Shown: positions 52,173 to 61,187 of the stretch, piece after piece | Layout: every line of letters starts with the position of its first letter | How positions within the stretch are numbered: the stretch's first letter is position 1 | Source: Arthrobacter wenxiniae | GTDB lineage: Bacteria > Actinomycetota > Actinomycetes > Actinomycetales > Micrococcaceae | Length of the DNA: 64,000 bases | Direction of reading: 5' to 3' | Assembly (NCBI RefSeq): GCF_013376105.1 | Contig: NZ_JAAMFM010000010.1 | Span: forward strand, 1-64,000 | The notes under the pieces: model-generated | The model's database searches: none | Told to the model about the DNA's origin: nothing | What the model saw: only the letters and a program-made list of their open reading frames with translations | Position numbers and translations under genes: made by a program

Positions 52173-53105
52173 GTGCACCAGGAAGTGCGGCAATGGTTCC
52201 GCGAGACGGCCCGGGAACTGCCATGGCGTGGGGATTGCCCGCCGTGGGGAGTCCTGGTCAGCGAAATCATGCTGCAGCAGACCCCCGTGGTGCGCGTCCG
52301 GCCGATTTGGGAAGAGTGGATGGCGCGCTGGCCGTCGCCCGCCGCGTTGGCAGCCGCACCCCCGGCCGAGGTGCTGCGCGCCTGGGGCCGGCTGGGCTAC
52401 CCGCGCCGTGCCCTGCGGCTGCACGCCGCGGCCGCGCAAATTGTGGAAAGGCACGACGGCGCCGTACCGGACACCTTTGACGAACTTTTGGCGCTGCCCG
52501 GCATCGGCACGTACACGGGCGCCGCCGTGGCAGCCTTTGCGTTTGGCCGGAGGGAAACCGTGGTGGACACCAACATCCGGCGCGTCCACGCCCGGCTGGT
52601 CATTGGCCAGGCCCTGCCGTCCCCGTCGCTGACGGCGGCCGAAATGGCCCTGGCCGCCGAGCTGCTGCCGGAGGATCCGGCCGAATCCGTGGAGTGGAAC
52701 GCCGGCGTCATGGAGCTGGGCGCCCTGGTGTGCACGGCCCGCAGCCCCAAGTGCGGGCTCTGCCCGGTCGTGGAGCAATGTGCGTGGATAGCCGCCGGCC
52801 AGCCCGAACCGGCCTACGTCCCCAAGGGGCAGCCGTGGGCGGGGACGGACCGGCAGGTGCGCGGAGCCGTCATGGCCGTGCTGCGGGCGGCCGACTCCCC
52901 CGTCCAGGCAGAACTATTATGGAGTCCGGCCGTGGAACTGACGGCCGACGCCTCCCACACGGGCCACCCTGGCGAGGTCGCGGCGGCCCTGGACAGATTG
53001 CACGGCCTCAACACCCATGCCCCCCAGCTCCAGCGCGCCCTGTCAGGACTGGTCGGCGACGGCCTGGCGCAACTCTCCGAGGCCGGCTACCACCTCCCGC
53101 ACTGA
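52173..53105 (+). CDS. mutY: A/G-specific adenine DNA glycosylase
   Basis: A 310-residue base-excision repair enzyme removing A opposite 8-oxoG. Catalytic Glu in SEIMLQQTPV, helix-hairpin-helix LPGIGTYTGAAVAAFAFG with catalytic Asp in VVDTNIRRV, and a 4Fe-4S cluster C-x6-C-x2-C-x5-C (CTARSPKCGLCPVVEQC). The GTG at 52173 follows GAAGGAGAAACG; an ATG at 52155 would add six residues. The C-terminal MutT-like part is shortened. Confidence 0.95.
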   Translation: MHQEVRQWFRETARELPWRGDCPPWGVLVSEIMLQQTPVVRVRPIWEEWMARWPSPAALAAAPPAEVLRAWGRLGYPRRALRLHAAAAQIVERHDGAVPDTFDELLALPGIGTYTGAAVAAFAFGRRETVVDTNIRRVHARLVIGQALPSPSLTAAEMALAAELLPEDPAESVEWNAGVMELGALVCTARSPKCGLCPVVEQCAWIAAGQPEPAYVPKGQPWAGTDRQVRGAVMAVLRAADSPVQAELLWSPAVELTADASHTGHPGEVAAALDRLHGLNTHAPQLQRALSGLVGDGLAQLSEAGYHLPH

Positions 53106-53118
53106 CGGGCCGGGGCCC

Positions 53119-53847
53119 TCAGAGCTCGCCGAAGCCGTTTTCCACTTCGGCGCGGACCAGGTCCACGGCGCGCTGGGCGTCGGGCCCGGTGGCCGTGACA
53201 TGCAGTTCGGTGCCCTGGCCGGCACCGAGGGCCATGAGGAGGAACACCGACTGTCCGTCCGCCCCGTTGATGTCGATGTCCACGTCCAGGGCGCCCAGGG
53301 CGCCGGCCAGCGCCGCCGCCGGCCTGGCGTGCAGCCCGATCGGGTTGATCAGTGTCAGGACCGCCGTCACGGCGCCGTCGGGCCTCACGGTGCTGCCCGT
53401 TCCCCCGGCCGCTGCTCCGGGCGCGGCGCCGGGAATGACTCCGGAGGCCCCCTGGCCGGCCGATGCCGGGCCCGGGCTGAGCGCCGCCTCCGCCGCCTTC
53501 TGCACCACGGCCAACGCAGCACCTGACTGCGCGGCCACGGCTGCCGCCACGGCACCCTCGACGAGGGGGGCGTCGGCGAGGACGATTTTTTCCGGGTTTC
53601 CCATGAACTCCAGGGCGGACTCCGCCGTCATGACAGCGGACCCCAGGTCCGTCAGCACCACCACGCCGTCGCCGCCGTCCGCCTGCCCCAGCGCGGACAT
53701 GACCTTGTCAAGGGACGTTCCGATGCCGCCGTCGTCCGTGCCGCCGGCGGGGACCAGGACAACGTCGCGGGCCATCTGGGCCGCCAGCTCCACCACGCCG
53801 GCGGCCAGCTGGGCGCTGTGCGAGACAATCACCAGCCCAACGCTCAT
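53119..53847 (-). CDS. dhaM: Dihydroxyacetone kinase phosphotransfer subunit DhaM fused to HPr
   Basis: A 242-residue fusion. Residues 1-~125 are the EIIA-Man-like DhaM domain, phospho-His10 in GLVIVSHSAQLA. An Ala/Gly/Pro linker leads to an HPr domain (about residues 155-242) with phospho-His in INPIGLHARPAAALAGALGA and the regulatory-site segment GADGQSVFLLMALGA. It passes PTS phosphate to DhaL-ADP. Four-base overlap with dhaL. Confidence 0.94.
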   Translation of the reverse strand: MSVGLVIVSHSAQLAAGVVELAAQMARDVVLVPAGGTDDGGIGTSLDKVMSALGQADGGDGVVVLTDLGSAVMTAESALEFMGNPEKIVLADAPLVEGAVAAAVAAQSGAALAVVQKAAEAALSPGPASAGQGASGVIPGAAPGAAAGGTGSTVRPDGAVTAVLTLINPIGLHARPAAALAGALGALDVDIDINGADGQSVFLLMALGAGQGTELHVTATGPDAQRAVDLVRAEVENGFGEL

Positions 53848-54524
53848 GCGCCCGTCCCGGACGCGCCGGCCGGCGCCGCGGCGGCCGCGGCGTCGGCCGC
53901 TGCACGCAGGATCAGCGCGGAGGATGCGGCGCCCGGGTCGCGGTGGCCCATGGACCGCTCGCCCAGGTAGCTGGCCCGGCCCTTGCGGGCAATGAGGGGG
54001 TCAGTTGCCACGGCCCCGGCCTCGGCCGCCTCCGCCGCGGCTGCGAGCACCGCTGCCGGGGCGGATCGGTCCGCCGCGGCAGCGGCGTCCACGGCCGGCG
54101 TCCACGCGTCGATCATGGTCTTGTCGCCGGATTCCGCCTTGCCGCGCGCCACCACCCCGTCCCGCGCCGCGGTCAACGCGGCAACCAGCAGGGCCGAGTC
54201 CAGCGCGGCCGCGTCCCCCACGGCGGTGCCGGCGCGCAGGAACGCCGTGCCGTACAGGGGCCCCGCGGCGCCACCCACCTTGGAGATGAGCGTCATCGCG
54301 GCCATCTTGAATGCTGCGCCCGGCGTGGGCGGGGCCTCCTCGTCAAGCTTGGCCAGGATGGCGGTGAAGCCGCGGTCCAGGTTCTCACCGTGGTCGCCGT
54401 CGCCGATGGCCCGGTCAAGTTCACTCAGCGCCACGCGGTGCTCCGCCACCACCGCCGCGCTGCGCCGCAGCCAGTCGATGGCCCAGGCCGCATCCACCGT
54501 CGTTCCGGTGCCGGTGGCCGTCAC
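53844..54524 (-). CDS. dhaL: Dihydroxyacetone kinase ADP-binding subunit DhaL
   Basis: A 226-residue all-helical subunit holding ADP/Mg. The metal-binding motif is AIGDGDHGENLDRGF, followed by SKVGGAAGPLYGTAFLRAG and GDKTMIDAWTPA. It phosphorylates DHA bound to DhaK. A GTG start directly follows the dhaK stop. Extra Ala/Gly at the C-terminus. Confidence 0.95.
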   Translation of the reverse strand: MTATGTGTTVDAAWAIDWLRRSAAVVAEHRVALSELDRAIGDGDHGENLDRGFTAILAKLDEEAPPTPGAAFKMAAMTLISKVGGAAGPLYGTAFLRAGTAVGDAAALDSALLVAALTAARDGVVARGKAESGDKTMIDAWTPAVDAAAAADRSAPAAVLAAAAEAAEAGAVATDPLIARKGRASYLGERSMGHRDPGAASSALILRAAADAAAAAAPAGASGTGA

Positions 54525-55523
54525 CTACATCCCCCACCGCAGTGCCGGCGTGTGGACGGGGGCGTCCCATAACGCCGTCATCTCATCGTCCAGGCGCAGC
54601 ACCGAAATGGAGCAGCCCTGCATTTCCAGCGACGTGATGTAGTTGCCCACGAGGGAACGCTCCACCACCAGGTTGGCAGCTTCCAGCACCTTCACGGCGT
54701 GCCGGTACACAATGTACAGCTCGCTGGACGGGGTGCCGCCCATGCCGTTGACGAACAAAAGCACCTTGTCGCCCGATGCCGGCTTGAGGTCGGCCAGGAT
54801 TGGTTCCAGCAGCCGGTCCGTGATGCCGTCGGCGTTCTCCATGGCGATCCGGTGCCGGCCGGGCTCGCCGTGGATGCCAATGCCAATCTCAATCTCGTCG
54901 TCGGCCAGCTCAAAGCTCGGCACCCCGGCGTGCGGCACGGTGCAGGCCGACAGGGCGACGCCCATGGTGCGCACATTGTCGTTGACGCGCCGGCCAATGG
55001 CGGCAACGGCGTCGAGTCCGTCACCGCGCTCCGCCGCCGCGCCGGCGATCTTCTCCACCAGCACCGTGCCGCCCACGCCGCGCCGCCCGGCCGTGTACAG
55101 CGAGTCCTCCACGGCGACGTCGTCGTTCACCAGGACCGTGCGCACCTCGATGCCGTCGGCCTGGGCCATCTCCGCGGCCGTCTCGAAGTTGAGGACGTCG
55201 CCCGTGTAGTTTTTCACTATGTGCACGACGCCGGCACCCGAGTTCGCCGCGGCGGTCGCGGGGATGATGGCCTCCGGGGTCGGCGAGGTGAAGACGGCGC
55301 CGGGGACAGCGGCGTCGAGCATGCCAAAGCCGACGTAGCCGGCGTGGAGGGGCTCGTGGCCGCTGCCGCCGCCGGAGAGCAGCCCCACCTTGCCGGACTT
55401 GGCGTCCTTGCGGGACACAAACAGGGGGTCGGGGTGGACCGTGACCAGGTCGGCATGCGCCAGGCCAAATCCCTCCACCGATTCCTCCACCACAGCCTTG
55501 GGATCATTGATGAGCTTCTTCAT
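54525..55523 (-). CDS. dhaK: Dihydroxyacetone kinase substrate-binding subunit DhaK
   Basis: A 332-residue subunit binding dihydroxyacetone covalently via His (in [13 protein letters not shown], about residue 218). Other marks: [20 protein letters not shown] and [17 protein letters not shown]. First gene of dhaKLM, preceded by CGGAGGG. Three-carbon sugar use is tied to the PTS. Confidence 0.96.
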   Translation of the reverse strand: MKKLINDPKAVVEESVEGFGLAHADLVTVHPDPLFVSRKDAKSGKVGLLSGGGSGHEPLHAGYVGFGMLDAAVPGAVFTSPTPEAIIPATAAANSGAGVVHIVKNYTGDVLNFETAAEMAQADGIEVRTVLVNDDVAVEDSLYTAGRRGVGGTVLVEKIAGAAAERGDGLDAVAAIGRRVNDNVRTMGVALSACTVPHAGVPSFELADDEIEIGIGIHGEPGRHRIAMENADGITDRLLEPILADLKPASGDKVLLFVNGMGGTPSSELYIVYRHAVKVLEAANLVVERSLVGNYITSLEMQGCSISVLRLDDEMTALWDAPVHTPALRWGM

Positions 55524-55679
55524 GACGGCACCCTCCGAGTAGAACAGTGAGCATAAACGGGTGGCGGCCGCCGAGCCGGGCGTGCCCCCCTGTCTTGAAC
55601 ACTACCCGGCCCGGTTGCCGCGTGGTAGGGGCAGCCGGGCCGTGGTCGCGGCGGCGCCCGGAAGCCGGCGGGCCGCGGC

Positions 55680-56201
55680 TCAGATCGTGCGGATCATCCG
55701 GGTGTTGCCCAGCGTGTTGGGCTTGACCCGCGCCAGGTCCAGGAACTCGGCGATGCCCTCATCCGCGGAGCGCAGCAGTTCCATGTACACGGCCGGGTCC
55801 ACGGCGCCCTGGTCCGCCATGACCTCAAACTGGTGCCGGATGAAGAAGTCCACCTCAAAGGTCAGGCAGAACACGCGGTGGACGCCGACCCGGCGGGCGT
55901 GCTCCAGCAGGCGCTCCACGAGCGCATGCCCCACCCCGCGGCCCCGCCAGGCGTCGGCGGTGGCCAGGGTCCGGATCTCCGCCAGGTCTTCCCACATGAC
56001 GTGAAGGGCCCCGCAGCCCACAATGACGCCGTCGACCTCGGCAACAATGAATTCCTGGATGGACTCGTAATAGGTGACCGTCTCCTTGGAGATCAGGATG
56101 CGTTCCTGCGCCAGCGGCGCCACCAGGTCCTTGATCGCGTGGACGTCCGAGGTCCGGGCCGGGCGGAGGGCAATGTCTAGGGCAGTGGTTTCGGCAGTCA
56201 C
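55680..56201 (-). CDS. Amino-acid N-acetyltransferase (short ArgA-like GNAT)
   Basis: A 173-residue GNAT with the acetyl-CoA loop RGRGVGHALVERLL and the ArgA-like blocks ISKETVTYYESIQEFIVAEV and MWEDLAEIRTLATADAWRG. Actinobacteria commonly use such a single-domain enzyme to acetylate glutamate in arginine synthesis; the function here is inferred from that. Minus strand, upstream of clpC's terminator region. Confidence 0.82.
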   Translation of the reverse strand: MTAETTALDIALRPARTSDVHAIKDLVAPLAQERILISKETVTYYESIQEFIVAEVDGVIVGCGALHVMWEDLAEIRTLATADAWRGRGVGHALVERLLEHARRVGVHRVFCLTFEVDFFIRHQFEVMADQGAVDPAVYMELLRSADEGIAEFLDLARVKPNTLGNTRMIRTI

Positions 56202-56264
56202 CGCTTCAGTCTATGACGCCGCCCGTCCCGGCACCGCCGTCTTTCGCATGCACGGCTTCTTAAA

Positions 56265-56314
56265 GCACGACGCCGGTGCCCCGCCCCCCGGAGGGCGGGG
56301 CACCGGCGTCGTGC
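56265..56314 (-). terminator. Strong hairpin terminator after clpC
   Basis: Perfect 21-bp arms (56265-56285 and 56294-56314; GCACGACGCCGGTGCCCCGCC and its complement) with an 8-base loop, 17 bp after the clpC stop and followed on the minus strand by TTTAAG. Confidence 0.88.
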
Positions 56315-56331
56315 CTCAACCTGGCCGAGGA

Positions 56332-58821
56332 CTACGCGGAGGCGGTGATGGCGTCCGGGATCTTCGGCTTGGCCGTGCCCACGAAGGTGAACTTTGCCTC
56401 GTCGCCCTCGCCTTCCACGTCCACCGCGACGATGTCGCCGGACTTGATCTCGCCGAAGAGGATCTTCTCCGAGAGGTGGTCCTCGATCTCCCGCTGGATG
56501 GTGCGGCGCAGCGGCCTGGCGCCCATGGCGGGGTCGTAGCCGCGGGTGGCCAGCAGGACCTTGGCGGCGGGCGTCAGCTCGATGCCCATGCCCTTGTCCG
56601 CCAGGCGCCCCTCGAGGCGTGCCACCATGAGGTCGACGATCTCGATGATCTCGTCCTGGGTCAGCTGCGGGAACACCACCACGTCGTCAACGCGGTTGAG
56701 GAACTCCGGGCGGAAGTGCTGCTTGAGCTCTTCCGTGACCCGGGCGCGCATCCGGTTGTAGCCGGTCTGGGTGTCCGAACCCGACTGGAAGCCGGTGGCC
56801 ACGGACTTGGAGATGTCACGCGTGCCGAGGTTGGTGGTCATGATGATGATGGTGTTCTTGAAGTCCACCACCCGGCCCTGGCTGTCCGTCAGGCGGCCGT
56901 CCTCGAGGATCTGCAGCAGCGAGTTGAAGAGGTCCGCGTGGGCCTTCTCCACCTCGTCGAACAGGACCACGGAGAACGGGCGGCGGCGCACCTTTTCGGT
57001 CAGCTGGCCGCCTTCCTCATAGCCCACGTAGCCGGGAGGGGCACCAAACAGGCGGGACACCGTGTGCTTCTCCGAGTACTCGGACATGTCCAGCGTGATC
57101 AGGGCGTCTTCGTCGCCAAACAGGAACTCGGCAAGGGCCTTGGCCAGCTCGGTCTTGCCGACGCCCGTGGGGCCGGCGAAGATGAACGAGCCGCCCGGGC
57201 GCTTCGGGTCCTTCAGGCCGGACCGCGTGCGGCGGATGGCCTGGGAGATCGACTTGATGGCCTCGTCCTGGCCGATCACGCGCTTGTGGATCTCGTCTTC
57301 CATCTTCAGCAGGCGTGTGGACTCGGCCTCGGTCAGCTTGAATACGGGGATGCCGGTGGAGTTGGCAAGCACCTCGGCGATGAGCTCCTCATCGACCTCG
57401 GAAATGTCATCCAGGCCGCCGGACTTCCACTGGCGCTCCTTCTCGGCGCGGGCGGAGATCAGCTTCTGCTCGTCGTCGCGCAACGCCGCGGCACCCTCGA
57501 AGTCCTGGGCGTCGATGGCGTCTTCCTTGCGCTTCTTCACGGCCGCAATCTCCACGTCCATGGCCTTCAGCTCCGGCGGGGCCGTCATCCGGCGGATGCG
57601 CAGGCGGGCGCCGGCCTCGTCGATCAGGTCGATGGCCTTGTCCGGCAGGAAGCGGTCACTGATGTACCGGTCCGCCAGGGTGGCCGCGGCCGTGAGGGCG
57701 TCGTCGGTGATGGAGACGCGGTGGTGCGCCTCGTAGCGGTCCCGCAGGCCCTTGAGGATTTCAATGGTCAGCGGCACGGACGGTTCCTGCACCTGGATGG
57801 GCTGGAAGCGCCGCTCAAGCGCGGCGTCCTTCTCAATGTGCTTGCGGTACTCGTCCAGCGTGGTGGCGCCAATGGTCTGCAGCTCGCCGCGGGCCAGCAT
57901 GGGCTTGAGGATGGAGGCCGCGTCAATGGCGCCCTCCGCCGCGCCGGCGCCGACCAGCGTGTGGATCTCGTCGATGAACAGGATGATGTCGCCGCGCGTG
58001 CGGATTTCCTTCAGGACCTTCTTCAGGCGTTCCTCGAAGTCGCCGCGGTAGCGGGAGCCGGCCACCAGCGAACCCAGGTCAAGCGTGTACAGCTGCTTGT
58101 CCTTGATGGTCTCCGGCACGTCGCCGCGCACAATGGCCTGGGCCAGGCCCTCGACGACGGCCGTCTTGCCGACGCCGGGCTCGCCAATGAGGACCGGGTT
58201 GTTCTTGGTGCGCCGGGAGAGGACCTGCATGACGCGTTCCATCTCGTGCTCGCGCCCAATGACGGGGTCGAGCTTGTTTTCGCGCGCCGCCTGGGTCAGG
58301 TTCCGGCCAAACTGGTCCAGCACCACCGATCCTGCCGGGGTGCCTTCCTGCTGCTGGCCGCCGCTGGCGACAGGCTCCTTGCCCTGGTAGCCGGAGAGCA
58401 GCTGGATGACCTGCTGGCGTACGCGGCCGAGGTCTGCGCCGAGCTTGACCAGCACCTGGGCGGCCACGCCTTCGCCTTCACGGATCAGGCCGAGCAGGAT
58501 GTGCTCGGTGCCGATGTAGTTGTGGCCCAGCTGCAGGGCTTCACGCAGCGAGAGCTCCAGCACCTTCTTGGCGCGCGGAGTGAACGGGATGTGCCCGCTG
58601 GGGGCTTGCTGCCCCTGCCCGATGATTTCCTGAACCTGCTCCCGGACGCCGTCCAGGGAAATGTTCAAGGACTCCAGGGCCTTGGCGGCAACACCCTCAC
58701 CCTCGTGGATGAGGCCGAGCAGGATGTGCTCCGTGCCGATGTAATTGTGGTTGAGCATGCGGGCCTCTTCTTGGGCCAGCACGACAACGCGTCGGGCTCG
58801 ATCAGTAAATCGCTCAAACAT
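56332..58821 (-). CDS. clpC: ATP-dependent Clp protease ATPase ClpC
   Basis: An 829-residue Hsp100 unfoldase. Two Clp-N repeats (residues 1-145), AAA domain 1 with GEPGVGKTA, a UVR-bearing middle segment (~430-465, [20 protein letters not shown]), AAA domain 2 with GPTGVGKTE, and an ATPase C-terminus. It feeds proteins to ClpP. Start at ATG 58821. An inverted repeat at 58841-58863 lies in its leader. No mcsA/mcsB/ctsR genes adjoin. Confidence 0.97.
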   Translation of the reverse strand: MFERFTDRARRVVVLAQEEARMLNHNYIGTEHILLGLIHEGEGVAAKALESLNISLDGVREQVQEIIGQGQQAPSGHIPFTPRAKKVLELSLREALQLGHNYIGTEHILLGLIREGEGVAAQVLVKLGADLGRVRQQVIQLLSGYQGKEPVASGGQQQEGTPAGSVVLDQFGRNLTQAARENKLDPVIGREHEMERVMQVLSRRTKNNPVLIGEPGVGKTAVVEGLAQAIVRGDVPETIKDKQLYTLDLGSLVAGSRYRGDFEERLKKVLKEIRTRGDIILFIDEIHTLVGAGAAEGAIDAASILKPMLARGELQTIGATTLDEYRKHIEKDAALERRFQPIQVQEPSVPLTIEILKGLRDRYEAHHRVSITDDALTAAATLADRYISDRFLPDKAIDLIDEAGARLRIRRMTAPPELKAMDVEIAAVKKRKEDAIDAQDFEGAAALRDDEQKLISARAEKERQWKSGGLDDISEVDEELIAEVLANSTGIPVFKLTEAESTRLLKMEDEIHKRVIGQDEAIKSISQAIRRTRSGLKDPKRPGGSFIFAGPTGVGKTELAKALAEFLFGDEDALITLDMSEYSEKHTVSRLFGAPPGYVGYEEGGQLTEKVRRRPFSVVLFDEVEKAHADLFNSLLQILEDGRLTDSQGRVVDFKNTIIIMTTNLGTRDISKSVATGFQSGSDTQTGYNRMRARVTEELKQHFRPEFLNRVDDVVVFPQLTQDEIIEIVDLMVARLEGRLADKGMGIELTPAAKVLLATRGYDPAMGARPLRRTIQREIEDHLSEKILFGEIKSGDIVAVDVEGEGDEAKFTFVGTAKPKIPDAITASA

Positions 58822-58840
58822 TTCGCCACACTCCTAGCTA

Positions 58841-58863
58841 CTGCGTACCTTGATGCTACGCAG
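58841..58863 (-). promoter_or_regulatory. Inverted repeat in the clpC leader
   Basis: Arms CTGCGTA (58841-58847) and TACGCAG (58857-58863) lie 20 bp upstream of the clpC ATG. The position suits a ClgR or HspR-like operator, but the bases were not matched to a known consensus. Confidence 0.4.
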
Positions 58864-58946
58864 TGCCGGCCGGCCGTGGGGGCTTGTTCGCCACAGGGGA
58901 AATAAGAAGGCTCGGCGCCGCCCGCCAATGGGGCGCGATTAAAGTG

Positions 58947-58982
58947 CGGCGGCGGGGCCTCCCGTTGGGTGCCCCGCCGCCG
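58947..58982 (-). terminator. Hairpin terminator after lsr2
   Basis: Perfect 12-bp arms CGGCGGCGGGGC (58947-58958) and GCCCCGCCGCCG (58971-58982), 33 bp after the lsr2 stop; the minus-strand transcript continues ACTTTAAT. Confidence 0.82.
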
Positions 58983-59015
58983 TTCGGGCCCCCAAGGGCC
59001 CCGCGCATGCCTGCC

Positions 59016-59351
59016 TCAGGCGCCCTGGGACGCGTAGTAGGCGTTGCGCACCTCGGCCTGGATGCGGCCGCGCTCGTGCACTTCGTAGCCGTTTTCCTTG
59101 GCCCAGCTGCGGATTTCGGCGACGTCGCTCTTCGACTTGGGCGCCGTTGCCGGTCCTCGTCCGCGAACCGCACGGCCGCCGGCGCGCCGGCCTGCGGCAA
59201 TGTACTTTGCGAGGGCTTTCCGCAATTCGTCCGCATTGTGCGCCGAGAGGTCTATCTCATAGCTAATGCCGTCGAGTCCGAACGTGATGTTTTCATCGGC
59301 GGGGCTTTGGTCCAGATCGTCGACAAGCGTTACGTGAATCTTCTGTGCCAT
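59016..59351 (-). CDS. lsr2: Lsr2 nucleoid-associated protein
   Basis: A 111-residue H-NS-like silencer of actinobacteria. The N-terminal oligomerisation domain starts AQKIHVTLVDDLDQ; the C-terminal DNA-binding domain has KSKSDVAEIRSWAKENGYEV and an RGRGP element before it. It bridges AT-rich DNA and silences acquired genes. The ATG at 59351 starts at the family N-terminus; an in-frame extension upstream is not conserved-looking. Confidence 0.96.
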   Translation of the reverse strand: MAQKIHVTLVDDLDQSPADENITFGLDGISYEIDLSAHNADELRKALAKYIAAGRRAGGRAVRGRGPATAPKSKSDVAEIRSWAKENGYEVHERGRIQAEVRNAYYASQGA

Positions 59352-59434
59352 GATTAATTCTCGCCTCACATTAAATTGAACTACCGTCATTCAAAATTAT
59401 GCTTGGTTAATCATCCCACGTCAAAGAATGCTGC

Positions 59435-59596
59435 TCACGGATTTTTTGTTGGCAACTCGCCCTTGTGCTCGGCCTCGCGCTCAGCCTGCGCCAATGCTTC
59501 GCGTTCGGAGCGGTCTGCATTGAATATGGCCTTCATGGCGAAGTAGAAAAGGACGCCGACGCCCAATGAAGGAACGATAACTGCAACGTATTCCAT
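59435..59596 (-). CDS. Small single-pass membrane protein
   Basis: A 53-residue gene below usual length cut-offs. Residues 1-25 make a membrane helix (EYVAVIVPSLGVGVLFYFAM), and residues 28-45 are a charged amphipathic helix (DRSEREALAQAEREAEHKGE). It starts 14 bp after the lysS stop, with an AAGG before its ATG, and so is likely cotranscribed with lysS. Function unknown. Confidence 0.7.
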   Translation of the reverse strand: MEYVAVIVPSLGVGVLFYFAMKAIFNADRSEREALAQAEREAEHKGELPTKNP

Positions 59597-59609
59597 AACC
59601 TTGTCGCTT

Positions 59610-61109
59610 CTACTCTGGTTTCATCAGGGGAAAAAGGATGGCCTCGCGGATTCCCACGCCGGTAAAGAGCATGACGAGGCGGTCGACGCCCAGGCCGATC
59701 CCGCCCATGGGCGGTGCGCCGTATTCCAGGGCCCGCAGGAAGTCCTCGTCCAGCTGCATGGCCTCGGGGTCGCCGGCGGCGGCGGCCAGTGACTGCTGGG
59801 TCAGGCGTTCGCGCTGGATGACCGGGTCGATGAGCTCGGAAAAGGCCGTGCCTGTTTCCTTGCCGTCAATAACCAGGTCCCAGGCCTCGATGAGCCGGGG
59901 TTTGTCGCGGTGCGGGCGGGCCAAAGGCTGCGCGGAGGGCGGGTAATCGCAGACAAACGTCGGCTGGATGAGCGTCGGTTCCACGATTTCGCCAAACAAT
60001 TCAATAACCAGCTTTTCAGCATCCCAGCCGGCTTCCACCTTTACGCCGCGGGCGGCGGCGATGGACCGCAATTCCACGGCTGTGGTTTCGGGCGTGATCT
60101 CCTGTCCCACCGCGTCACCCAGACCTTGGTAAACGGGCAGCCAGGCCCATTCGCCGTCGAGATTGATTTCGCCCCGCTCGGTCGCAATGGTGCGTGATCC
60201 GACGGCGTCGGCGGCGGCGAGGATCATTCGCTGCATGACCCTCGCCATGCTGAATTGGTCACCATAGGCCTCATACAGTTCCAGCATGGTGAATTCCGGG
60301 CTGTGGGTCGAATCGACGCCTTCATTGCGGAAAATGCGCCCCAGTTCAAACACTTTATCCATGCCGCCCACCACGGCCCGCTTTAGGTAAAGTTCAAGGG
60401 CAATGCGCAGCGTCATCGGCTGGTCAAAGGCATTGAGGTGGGTGTGGAACGGGCGGGCCGCGGCGCCGCCGTGGATGAGCTGGAGGATGGGGGTTTCCAG
60501 CTCAATGTAATCCTCGCCGTGCAGGGTGTCGCGGAGGGCCTTGACAATGGCCGAACGCTTCCGGACCTGCTCGCGCGCGGTGTCGCGGACAATCAGGTCC
60601 ACATAGCGCCGGCGCACGCGCATTTCCTCGGACAGCTCCGCGTGCAGCACGGGGAGCGGGCGCAGGGCCTTGGAGGCCATCTGCCAGGAATCGGCCATGA
60701 CGGAGAGCTCGCCGCGCTTGGAACTGATGATCTCCCCGTGCACAAACACGTGGTCGCCCAGGTCCACGAGGGCCTTCCAGTCGGCCAGCGCTTCCTCGCC
60801 GACGTTGGCCAGTGAGAGCATGGCCTGCAGGCGCGTTCCGGAGCCGGACTGCAGGGTGGCGAAGCACAGCTTGCCGGTGTTGCGGACAAACACCACGCGG
60901 CCGGCCACCCCGACAATTTCGCCGGTGCTGGTGTCCGCCTCCAGCGCGGGGAACTTCGCGCGGATGTCCTCGAGGGTGTGGGTGCGCCCGACGCCGACGG
61001 GGTAGGCCTGGTCGCCCCGCTCCAGCAATTTGGCGCGCTTTTCCATGCGCACGTGCATTTGCTCGGAAACGTCGCTGGGCTCGAGGGTCACGGTATTTTC
61101 TACGCTCAC
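59610..61109 (-). CDS. lysS: Lysyl-tRNA synthetase, class II
   Basis: A 499-residue enzyme. The N-terminal anticodon-binding OB fold includes VGVAGRVVFVRNTGKLCFAT; class II motif 2 is IFRNEGVDSTHSPEFTMLEL and motif 3 GGIGLGVDRLVMLFTG. It charges tRNA-Lys, one copy of which is in this window. The start is GTG 61109. Length is normal. Confidence 0.97.
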   Translation of the reverse strand: MSVENTVTLEPSDVSEQMHVRMEKRAKLLERGDQAYPVGVGRTHTLEDIRAKFPALEADTSTGEIVGVAGRVVFVRNTGKLCFATLQSGSGTRLQAMLSLANVGEEALADWKALVDLGDHVFVHGEIISSKRGELSVMADSWQMASKALRPLPVLHAELSEEMRVRRRYVDLIVRDTAREQVRKRSAIVKALRDTLHGEDYIELETPILQLIHGGAAARPFHTHLNAFDQPMTLRIALELYLKRAVVGGMDKVFELGRIFRNEGVDSTHSPEFTMLELYEAYGDQFSMARVMQRMILAAADAVGSRTIATERGEINLDGEWAWLPVYQGLGDAVGQEITPETTAVELRSIAAARGVKVEAGWDAEKLVIELFGEIVEPTLIQPTFVCDYPPSAQPLARPHRDKPRLIEAWDLVIDGKETGTAFSELIDPVIQRERLTQQSLAAAAGDPEAMQLDEDFLRALEYGAPPMGGIGLGVDRLVMLFTGVGIREAILFPLMKPE

Positions 61110-61187
61110 AATTCATTAGTTTAGTTGCTGAATCTGGATGAACCCTCCGCGCCCGGGGTGAAGAGGGTGGAAGCCGGACGGGTCCGC

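Noticed and set aside
52173-53105. MutY as truncated
   Set aside because: The glycosylase core and Fe-S cluster are complete; short C-termini of this length are, as far as recalled, usual in actinobacterial MutY.
56074-58905. A very long plus-strand reading frame (943 codons) opposite clpC
   Set aside because: High GC content keeps antisense frames open. ClpC on the minus strand has all family motifs; the plus frame is Gly/Val/Leu-rich with no domain.
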